Source of the DNA: Desmodus rotundus
Taxonomy: Eukaryota > Chordata > Mammalia > Chiroptera > Phyllostomidae
Assembly: GCF_022682495.2 (NCBI RefSeq)
Contig: NC_071392.1
Span: 131,749,318 to 131,813,317, forward strand
Direction of reading: 5' to 3'
Length of the DNA: 64,000 bases
Numbering within the stretch: the stretch's first letter is position 1; each line of letters starts with the position of its first letter. Positions 55,900 through 64,000 of this stretch are shown piece by piece. A program made the position numbers and the translations under genes. The notes under the pieces are model-generated. The model was not told the origin of the DNA, did not search any database, and was given only the letters and a program-made list of their open reading frames with translations.

Positions 55900-56295
55900 T
55901 TAGAAAACATTAATCAGTTTTTACGAATTTTTACCAAAACATGGTCAAGTTTCTGAGACAATGAAGACCTTCTTTTCCCCTCTCAAGGTAAGCCATAACA
56001 GCCTTGAAGCCACCTGGCTCTCTTACTTACTCTGAAGAGGTCCCAGGGCAATTTGCATAACTTCCCAGTTTCAGCTTCCTTATCTTTCACTGCAGATGAT
56101 ACTGATAGCCACCTCGCTGCCAGTACAAATTTACCAGGAAGTGTGAGCCTCAGGGCTCCTTACTGGCAGGGGCCCTTCCAAGACCTTCTATCTAATTTTT
56201 TCTTATATTTGGTATGATTTTTCCTAAATAGGGCCCCCCAAATTGTATAAACTTTGGCCCCATAAACCCTGAATTCACCTCCTTGCACATATTGT
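55900..56295. other. No gene or repeat recognised
   Basis: No exon or repeat recognised. Confidence 0.4.
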
Positions 56296-56299
56296 CAGG

Positions 56300-56425
56300 A
56301 TGCCTGCTGCATAATTGGTGCTCAGTGATTGTTACCTGTTGTTAAGATAATTATTTAATTAATAGCACACACATGAGCGTTAACACCATGCCTGGCACCA
56401 AATGGGGGCTTAATTAATGAGAGCT
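56300..56425 (+). repeat. MIR or L2 3' fragments
   Basis: TGCTGCATAATTGGTGCTCA and 'CACCATGCCTGGCACCAAAT' resemble the 3' end of MIR or L2 ('GTGCCTGGCACATAGTAGG'). Confidence 0.5.
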
Positions 56426-57349
56426 CTGGTTATTTTATTCTCCAGTTCTTCAAAGTTCAGGTTTCTTAGAGTCTTCATATTCAGGGACAATATAAGGAGG
56501 ACCAGAGGTCCCCACTTCTGCCAGTCTGCTGCCACGGATTTTCTGTGGTAAAATAGACAAAAATCCCTTTAATTCCTTACGTTTTCCTCCTGTTTTCCTT
56601 CCTATTTTCTCCATCATCAGGCTTACCTGTGGTAAGGTTGCTCCTACACCTCGTGGGGAGGCAAGCAGTTAGCTAGGCAGGGGCCTCATGAGGCAATCAT
56701 CTTCTGTGCTTTTTCTCTTCAAAAAGCGTGAATGTGAAAATCCTTCAACGAAAAGCCAATGGCAAAACATTTTACAGGAAAAAAAAATAGAAAAGCTTAT
56801 GAGAGAAGGCTAATTACCAGCAGAAGCCGAGAAGGGTGTTTTGTAGCAGATGGGACTATGAAGGAGAGGAAAGTGGTAATGAAAAGTTCATTCTTGGGCA
56901 TCCTCAATGCCTTGGCTTCTTCAATAATCACACCCTCAAAACTGGAACCAGGATATTTTGGCCTTGTCTGAATTGTAAGACCTGATGAGTTTTTTCTCTT
57001 TCCTTTTTGAATGCATTGTGGCAGCTGTGTTCTAAATTTAAGCTTTCCTGTTTGGGCTGCTCACAGAAGACCCATGTGGGCTGTCCTGTCCCTGAGGAAC
57101 AGAGAGTGGAGAGGGTGGCTCTTGGTTCCACCTCTCTTTTTTATGCAATTATTTGTATATTTTTTCTGTCCCCCAGGGTTCATTTTCTTGGCATTCTGTT
57201 ACTCAGCCTCCCTAGTACACCCTGTTTTCTTAGGAAGTACCAAAAAACTGTCTTTTTCATGAGGAAATGTGAAAGATGGTTATTCTTTCTGTGTAATTCT
57301 CAAAGCCATTTCCGACTCTTCTTCCAGTTTCTCACTTCTTTGAAAATTT
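56426..57349. other. No gene or repeat recognised
   Basis: A 121-codon frame (57007-57372) shows no domain. Nothing else assignable. Confidence 0.4.
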
Positions 57350-57490
57350 TCTCAGCATTTACTACACTCTAGGTAGCCAGAATATTTGTAATTAAGGCAC
57401 CTGAACCACAGGAAGATAAGGATTTATCCAAAGTTATGCAACATGCTAAGAGTGGGTGCCCAGCCCTGACTTGCTTTGGTGCTGCTCTTT
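57350..57490 (-). repeat. MIR SINE, antisense, diverged
   Basis: AGGCACCTGAACCACAGGAA, 'GATAAGGATTTATCCAAAGT' and 'GAGTGGGTGCCCAGCCCTGA' fit a MIR read backwards. Confidence 0.55.
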
Positions 57491-57784
57491 CTTGAAACTG
57501 TATCCTTGGCCTTGCTTGGCTGTTTGCACCTGGCCTGGTCACACCAAGATGGCTTGTGGGCTTCAGAATAGTCTCATGTCACATATAGCATTTATACCAA
57601 TTGAAGTGCTTCCCATTGACCCTTTACTGACCTTTTATTTGTGTGAAATCTGGGTCTTCCAAGGACCAAGGGTATCCCTACCCTCCTTCAGGAGCTCTGT
57701 TCCCTTCCCTGGTGAGGATTTTGGTTGTAAAGTGGTAGAGGGAGTACTGGGGGTTCTGGAACAAATTGTGAGGAATGATTCAAA

Positions 57785-58000
57785 AGACAGTTTGTTGTAG
57801 AAAGAGCATGGAACTGGGATTCTGAAAACTAGATTTTCATAGCCTCTCAGTTAATCAGTTCAATAGGCACTTCAGTCCCCTCATCTCAGAATGGGGATGT
57901 GAACTACATCACAGGGTTATTAGAAAGGGTGAATGAGATCATGTTTGTTATGATGTCTACTTATATTATTGCTTGTACACTAAATGCTCAATCAGTGGTC
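57785..58000 (+). repeat. MIR SINE
   Basis: AAAGAGCATGGAACTGGGAT, CCCCTCATCTCAGAATGGGG, 'CACAGGGTTATTAGAAAGGG' and 'CTAAATGCTCAATCAGTG' follow MIR in order. Confidence 0.8.
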
Positions 58001-58255
58001 ACCTCCTAGCAGGCTAGATGGTCTTTAAGGCTCCTCCTAGCACTAAAATAAATGATTTTATTATTAAAAGGAAATGTAAAATCTTCTTTCATGTAGATGA
58101 ATAGCTTCCATAGGTAAGAAAAGATAGATCCCCAGTTAAAAAAAAAAAAAGAAGAAGGTGTCTTGTTTGTGAAACACCTTGCAAAGGAATATTCACCTGG
58201 GATCCCCACCCACTCACCCTCATTTACCCCTCTCTCCTGGCCCAGGGGGCAGGTC
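58001..58255. other. No gene or repeat recognised
   Basis: No exon or repeat recognised. An A run lies at 58138-58150. Confidence 0.4.
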
Positions 58256-58257
58256 TT

Positions 58258-58352
58258 GGCCTGCTAGTTCCCGAGTTCTCCATAGTGCCTAGAACAGGCC
58301 TTGGCACAGAGTAGGCCCTGGATAGATATTTGGTGAATGATGAATGATCAGC
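58258..58352 (+). repeat. L2 LINE 3' end
   Basis: ATAGTGCCTAGAACAGGCCT, 'GGCACAGAGTAGGCCCTGGA' and 'GAATGATGAATGATC' match the L2 3' end and tail. Confidence 0.75.
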
Positions 58353-59880
58353 ATGACTGTATTTGTAGGACATGGACTCCAGCATCAGAGGTGGTCCACA
58401 GAGGTAAATGAAAAATAGCTGGGGACTGTGAAGGGCAGATCTTTGGTGAGGAATTGGCTTCAATTGTCAGTTCTCCTACTAAAATTCATTGATCTAACTT
58501 AAATAAAACAAATAGTAATACTTGCCTGAATAGTAAGTGCAGCGTGGTACATTCTGAAAACAGTGTTCCATTTTACAACAATCTGGCTTGACTGGCAAAA
58601 CAAAAATTGGGGAGGGGCTTCCATGAGTCATTAAGTTTAGGAAACATAGTATCATATTCTTAGAGATGCTTAATATACTTTCACATCAACGCCTCTGAGA
58701 ACTACAGGAAGAAACTTATTTGAATGTAAGTCCTTATTTCCCAAGACAGTTGAATCCCTTTCTGGTAATTCTTGTTGACTTCCTAGGAATCTAGAATTCA
58801 GTAAAACACACTTGGGGAAATGCCCATCCAGGTGAATGTGAATCATGTTGCAATCATGCTTTTTATTTGACATACAGTTCCAACTGTTCTCAAAACCAAG
58901 TTGCGATCCTCTGAAATGTCTCATTCTGGGCAACCAATTAAAATTTTAGAGGTTCATCTTTAGTGCCCTGGGAACCTCTGAACCCATCATACATCTGTGA
59001 TGATCAAGCAGATACTGGTTTACTTCTCCTAACTCAGCACGGGTATATTCACATTTTTTGTGTGTCTGATTTTAATGGAAACAAGGAAGTTCTAAAAGTG
59101 AAACCTGTGATACTTAACCCATTATCCACATGACAAAGATGTCCCTCTGCAGGAGTATAAAGAGGGGCCCTGGGGAATGGCTGGAGGTGAGGGTGGATAA
59201 GTACCAAGGTAACACTTTCTTCCTTCAATCTGGCTGTTGTTTACATTGAGGGCGCATCACATTAAGCAGATTTTACTTCAGCTAAGATGTTTTCTAATGC
59301 ATGAGTTTAAAAAAATGCTTTGAAAAGAGCCTCTGTAGAGACATGTTGGCCAACTGCGATGTTACCAACCCCTTCACTTTTTGTTTCTTCAACTCCACAG
59401 CTGTAAGCATTGCCCAGATTGTTCTTGGAAAAAGAAAGCTCCTACTTAGACCAGGAGTGGTTTAATTTTGAATTTGCAAAAGACTAAAGACATTTTTATC
59501 TTCCCGTGCATTTTGAGAGTCCAGAAATCAAACTTACCAGTTCACCTTGAAGTCCCCAGACCACTAGCTGGGGGGGAGATGACATCTGTGGTATCTTCCA
59601 AAAGCAGATATTGGAGAGCTGGGTCACACCAAGTCCCCTGTCCCATCACCACATTGGTTGAGGGCTTATCAGGATAGGTTTTATATTTGATGCACTTTGC
59701 ATACCTTTATGAGCTTTATTTTTATTAAAATGTCTCAAATCAATTGTGTCACTTGGAATATGGGATGGAGAAATACTAAACTGGATTACAGCAGGGTCTT
59801 TATTTTATTGTTAAGGAGCCTGTATTATGACCTAAGAACCTCATTTATCTGGCATCACTGAGGAATCTTTTCTGCATAAG
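58353..59880. other. No gene or repeat recognised
   Basis: About 1.5 kb without recognisable exon or repeat family. Confidence 0.4.
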
Positions 59881-59884
59881 TAGC

Positions 59885-59960
59885 TGCTGCTGATAGCACA
59901 GTGCCTTGCAATGTAGGAACTCAACAAATGTTTGCTGAATGTGTGGTTGAATGAACTAAG
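59885..59960 (+). repeat. L2 or MIR 3' end
   Basis: AGCACAGTGCCTTGCAATGT, 'CAACAAATGTTTGCTGAATG' and 'TTGAATGAACTAAGTG' match the common 'AGTGCCTGGCACATAG..AATAAATATTTGTTGAATGAATG' end. Confidence 0.75.
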
Positions 59961-60124
59961 TGAAACATCTCTTCAAAAGCAAGCCATTTTAAAAGGTGAT
60001 AAACATTTGACTAATATATTTCTAAAGTAAATTCTATACATTCTTCCCTTCTGAAATACAGTGCACTGGATATGGATTGCCCTTTTTTATCATAAACTGA
60101 GGTCAAACAAATTGTTTTGTTGAG

Positions 60125-60330
60125 GTAAGAATATGAGCTTTGGTGTCAGGCTGACCAGACTTAAAATCCAGACATGCCCCCCTTTCTAGCTGTAGAACTT
60201 GACCATATTACCTAACCTTGATGACTGGCTTTTCAATCTGACCAGTGGAGGCTCTGTGCTTGATCTGATGGCATGACTAGGTTAGTCAAATAATTAGTGA
60301 AAATTAAGCACCTAACCAAATGGCTTGCAC
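60125..60330 (+). repeat. MIR SINE, diverged
   Basis: TGAGCTTTGGTGTCAGGCTG, 'TCTAGCTGTAGAACTTGACC' and 'TACCTAACCTTGATGAC' follow MIR in order. Confidence 0.7.
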
Positions 60331-60349
60331 ATCCTCTAGCCTTTGGCAA

Positions 60350-60500
60350 CTCTGAACAAGGCCTGGGGGCCAGTACAGCAGCTTCAAGCTCTCCTGGGAG
60401 CTGATTATGAATGCAGAATCTCATACCCCACCAGACATGCTGATTCAGGCTCCCAGGTGATTCCCATGCATGTTCAAGTTAGAGAAACACTGGCCTAGAG
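60350..60500. mobile_element. MER5A-type hAT MITE
   Basis: ATGAATGCAGAATCTCATAC, CCAGACATGCTGATTCAGGC and 'CAAGTTAGAGAAACACTGG' follow the second half of MER5A. Confidence 0.7.
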
Positions 60501-61155
60501 CTTCCCTTTTCTCTCCTATTTGGGAGAGAAAGCAATAAGCCAGTTTTAGGTAGTCAAGGCAGTTGACTCACTGGAAAGGTTCAGGGTCCCAGGTGTCATT
60601 AGTAGTGACCTAAAAAAGGAGCAGTGGAACTTTTTTCTGTGTTCTCCATGTAGGGGGGTTAATTTGAGATATTGCTAATTTCTCAGCCATATACAACCGG
60701 GTGCAGAGTCATCATTTGGGGGATATAAAGACAAGGGAGTCCCTCTTCCCCCAGCAGAACTGGGCTTTACATCTGTGCCCCATGGATATAGGTGCCCTGG
60801 GAACAATTCAGGTCATCAGGCTAGCTCAGGGTGACAGAGCATCACATTCTCTCTGCTAGCAGTGTTCAACCTCCCCAATGCTAACCCTGCACAGTGTGGA
60901 GAGTCCAACAGACCCCAAGGGCCTGAAGCAGAGCCAAGTTCAGTATGGAGACAGCATCAGGGGATGACCATGGCCTCCTTGTTCCTGGGGAGCTGGTTCT
61001 ACCTCCTGGAGACCTTACCTAGGTGCCTTGGCATCTATCTAATCACTGAATTTTTAGTTTCCCGAACAGATTGACCCTGGTTTTCACACTGCCCCTTTTA
61101 ACATCTTCCCACCATATTCTAAACTCTTGCTGCTTAGAATGAGGTATGAGGAGTC
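60501..61155. other. No gene or repeat recognised
   Basis: No exon or repeat recognised. Confidence 0.4.
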
Positions 61156-61159
61156 ATTA

Positions 61160-61290
61160 GTGTGGTTGAGAGCTTGTTGGGCACCCAGAAGCTTGGGTCC
61201 ACCAGGACCCACAGAATCTGAATGTGAATTTCACATGTTCCCAGATGATTCATGTGCACAGTAGAGTTTGAGAAGTGCTGGGCTAGTCTA
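61160..61290. mobile_element. MER5A-type hAT MITE
   Basis: ACAGAATCTGAATGTGAATT, 'CCCAGATGATTCATGTGC' and GAGTTTGAGAAGTGCTGGG follow the right half of MER5A. Confidence 0.7.
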
Positions 61291-61407
61291 TGCCCAGTAA
61301 GTATTAATTCTTTCTCCTTGGTTAAACTTTGTGTATAAAATAAAAACCTATAAGGCTCTGTATAAGAGTTTGAGAAAACAAGAGGAAGATTTCAGGGCAG
61401 GAACTTA

Positions 61408-62052
61408 GTGAGAACTATTTCTTCCATCTCTAGCCTAGGCCAGTTCTCTGAAAGACTAGGGTTGCTCCAGGACGGACCTGCGGCTACCTGGGGAAGAACC
61501 TTACTGCTCCCAGCTCCTTTCCTCCTTAAGGATAGCTGCAGCCTCCAAGCCCTCACTGGAGACAGCCATGCTCTGTGTTGCAATAGTCCGGGCAGCAAGA
61601 ATATAAACAGTGCGACGCCGCATTCAGCCTTGTTATATAACCAAGCTCTGGAGTCATACTTTCCAGATGTTGTGTCAACATGCTCCCCGCTTCTTGCACT
61701 ACCTGTTTCTTTAGCCATATTCAGCTTTTCTGAGAATAGGTCAAAGACAGGCTCTGAGGATAGCCAGGTACTTTACATCTTTTGGGAAAGTACCTTTTTT
61801 GAGATCCTTCTGAGTTCTGTTTGTTTGTCCTGGAGTCTCAGAGTGAATTTTTCTATCTCTGAAATCTCCCTTCCTCTTTACCTCCCTCCCTCCTTCTTTC
61901 TTGTAGAAGCCAAGTTTAGGGCTATGGGAGCCTTGGTTTTGTTGCTCACTTGTATGTGTGGAGATGAGCTTCTGTCTCTGAGGAATTTGGGTGTAAACCT
62001 AACTCATGTTCAAGGGTTAGGGGCTGGAAGGGAATGCCACACTTGCAGTTAG
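61408..62052 (+). other. Unrecognised 214-codon open frame
   Basis: This is the longest open frame in the window, starting at a GTG (or at ATG at 61568 and later). It includes a hydrophobic stretch ending FFLVEAKFRAMGALVLLLTC. There is no recognised domain, signal or splice context. A minus frame of 108 codons overlaps it. A chance frame or a piece of an unknown exon are both possible; a first-exon claim is not supported. Confidence 0.2.
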
Positions 62053-62219
62053 CAGCATTGGGCCAGCAGGGTCCCCTTGTAGTTCCTTACTATGTGTGAA
62101 TCACTCCAGGGCCGCATACAGGAAATCAGGACAAGGCGATAACTTATAGACACATGCACGTCCCTTAAGTTTTCCTGCTTTCCAGGCACCCTCCTGGTGG
62201 AGGGGAGGTGTGGAAATAG

Positions 62220-62400
62220 AAAGGACACAGTTTTAGCCCTCAAGAATCACACTCTGAAGTCAGGGGGAGAGAAATCCAGCTACTTCTATAGAGTGATGTG
62301 CGCATGGGGCCCAATGGGAGCCTCAGAGAGTCAGGATGGATGGTAGGGTGCTGCTAAAGGAAGGCTTCCAGGAGGAGGTTGTGTTTGAGTTGACAAGTGT
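62220..62400 (-). repeat. Ancient L2-type repeat, antisense
   Basis: AAGGACACAGTTTTAGCCCT, 'GGGTGCTGCTAAAGGAAGGC' and TTCCAGGAGGAGGTTGTGTT are consistent with an old L2-type repeat in antisense. Confidence 0.45.
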
Positions 62401-63145
62401 CTCCAAAGGAAAACAATTAAATTATGTCATCCCTGGGAGTATGATGGTGTTCATTTGAGAGGTGGGGCAGTGAAACAGTACAGCCTGTTGTACATTAGCA
62501 TAACATGCAACTTCTTCCTTCCCACTCTGGCCAGCACAGAATTCATCTTGCAGGCCTTGTTTCCCCTTCTCATTAGAATACATTTTTCAAAAGGATCATA
62601 CAAAAGAAATTTGGTTTTAGTTGCCTGATGTCATCCTTGGCCCGTCTAAGAGCATGGCTGCCTGTGCTCCATTTGTCTCATGAGGACTTTTTTCTGTGCA
62701 TTGTCTTGCTCTCATCTGTCATGAGTAATGAGTAATTTTGCACCCATTTCCTGCTCTAATTCATGTTCCAAACACTGGATTTCATATAGAAGAGGGCCTG
62801 GAAGAACAAGAAATTTAGGGGTAGCTGGAAGGAAAATTGGATGTGAAAATTGCCATTTGAACCAAAATGGCAGTTGCTTAAGTCATTTTGGTGACAAGGT
62901 TATTTTTGTGGCCATGGATGTCCCTTAGTTGGGTCGCAGTATTAGAAGAGTTCTTTGGGGCATAAAAGCTTCATTTTCCCGCTAGTGAAGGGCTTCATTC
63001 TTGCTCCTAAGAAATGTGTGTGGGACATTGGCAGGCCGCCCAGCACATGGCAGATGCATGGACGACATCCCATGAATCTGCCCCAAACTCCAGTAATATG
63101 GAAATTTAGAACAGCTTAAGTATATGTAGCTTTTATGTCAATATC
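62401..63145. other. No gene or repeat recognised
   Basis: No exon or repeat recognised. Confidence 0.4.
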
Positions 63146-63149
63146 TTTG

Positions 63150-63330
63150 ACTTTTTTCAATTATAAGAGTCATTTAGGAATACATACTTAGCTTAGATAA
63201 TTGAAATTCTGTGTACTGAACTGTATAGAGTAAAAAGTTAAAATTCTTCTTCATTCACACCTCAACTCCTCCCTTTGCACTCCAGAAAGATAGCCATTTT
63301 AAACAGGGTGGCTGGGAGGGCAGGGTTTTT
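63150..63330 (-). mobile_element. Possible ancient L1 3' UTR, antisense
   Basis: ATTATAAGAGTCATTTAGGA, 'GTATAGAGTAAAAAGTTAAA' and 'CACTCCAGAAAGATAGCCAT' resemble the antisense 3' UTR of old L1 elements ('..AAAAGTCTCCCTCCC..CCAGAGGCAACCACTG'). Confidence 0.4.
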
Positions 63331-64000
63331 CATGACTTTTTTTATTCACTCACAGGTGCCCATGACTAAAACACAAATTTGAATGCCTTTGACACTTCAT
63401 TTTGCTACGTGCTAAACTCGTGCCCGCCCCTGATTTTTAAAAATTTATTTTCTGTACATCATTTTGTCTAGACTTTATGTTGACACATGTGATAAGGAAA
63501 AGCCTTAGGGTTGTGATAAGTTTTACCTCAGCCATTGAATGAACTTGGGAGTTTCCCCATGCATATGTGATATGTCAGAGCTCCGTGGGCCAGCAGCCTT
63601 TACACTGCATCAGTGTGGGTGTTCGTGGTCAATGGCAACTGCCTGGCCTGTCCAGGAGCTAGCATAGCCTGGCCATGCAGGTTTCCCCTGCCTCTTAGCA
63701 CGTGTGCACATGGTCACTCTCCTGCAGGTTTCCCCCAGTACTTTGTATACCTAGTGACATCAGTACCAACACAATGAAGAAAAGCAGCAGTGGTCTCCAG
63801 CATCTTTACTTATTTCTCCTTTTCTCTGCCTTTTTTACTCCTGCTGTTTCACCTGGGCAGAGACAAGTGAAATGGAGGGCTTTTCGGAAGTTGCTTTTGA
63901 ACTCCGAGGTGGAATGAAGTCAGAGCCTCCCGAGGAAGAGCAGGGGTGGTTGGTTCCACCTAGTTTGCCCTGGGCTCTGCACCTGAGTGCCACTGAGAAG
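63331..64000. other. No gene or repeat recognised
   Basis: No exon or repeat recognised to the end of the window. Confidence 0.4.

Overview
The window reads as nuclear, non-coding mammalian DNA, intergenic or deep intronic. I could support no intact protein-coding gene, exon, tRNA, rRNA or CRISPR array. It is built from layered transposable elements of very different ages, with one processed pseudogene (PABPC1) and several microsatellites.

Organism: probably a bat. The tRNA-derived SINE at about 48491-48700 is of the Ves type (a head close to TGGCTGGTGTGGCTCAGTGG on the minus strand). The young L1 3' ends match the bat L1 type, which ends near ACAACTGTAATTGAATAA. The window also holds two half-L1 (HAL1-type) elements and non-autonomous mariner and hAT elements. 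These names rest on recalled family sequence; a RepeatMasker run would settle them.

Layout. 1-4.8 kb: mostly unassigned, with an ancient L2-type repeat split by an L1 3' end, then a 128-bp mariner-like MITE. 5.0-14.3 kb: a nested L1 complex. A sense fragment of an old L1 endonuclease region is abutted by a long antisense L1. That L1 is itself split by a half-L1 (about 7321-9243) and by a second antisense L1 with an inverted 5' part (about 10075-11714), and it ends in an L1-type 5' UTR segment. 14.4-15.2 kb: a 5'-truncated PABPC1 retropseudogene with a 14-bp target-site duplication (TSD) and poly(A) tail, landed in a 19-bp tandem repeat. 15.35-15.72 kb: a pogo/Tigger-like element with a second one inside it. 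15.7-26.5 kb: mostly unassigned, with MIRs and a hAT element split by an L1. 27.5-29.4 kb: a second half-L1 with a clear 18-bp TSD. 29.4-64 kb: relics of MIR, L2, MER5A-type hAT, MaLR LTR and old L1, several microsatellites, one Ves SINE and three further MITEs.

No genes here work together in a pathway. The functional story is retrotransposition: L1 ORF2p is the likely enzyme behind the L1 copies, the half-L1s, the SINE and the PABPC1 retrocopy. The best lead is the pair of half-L1s. They share the same ORF1-to-3'UTR junction without ORF2, an L1-like 3' terminus, and an antisense open frame in the 5' UTR.
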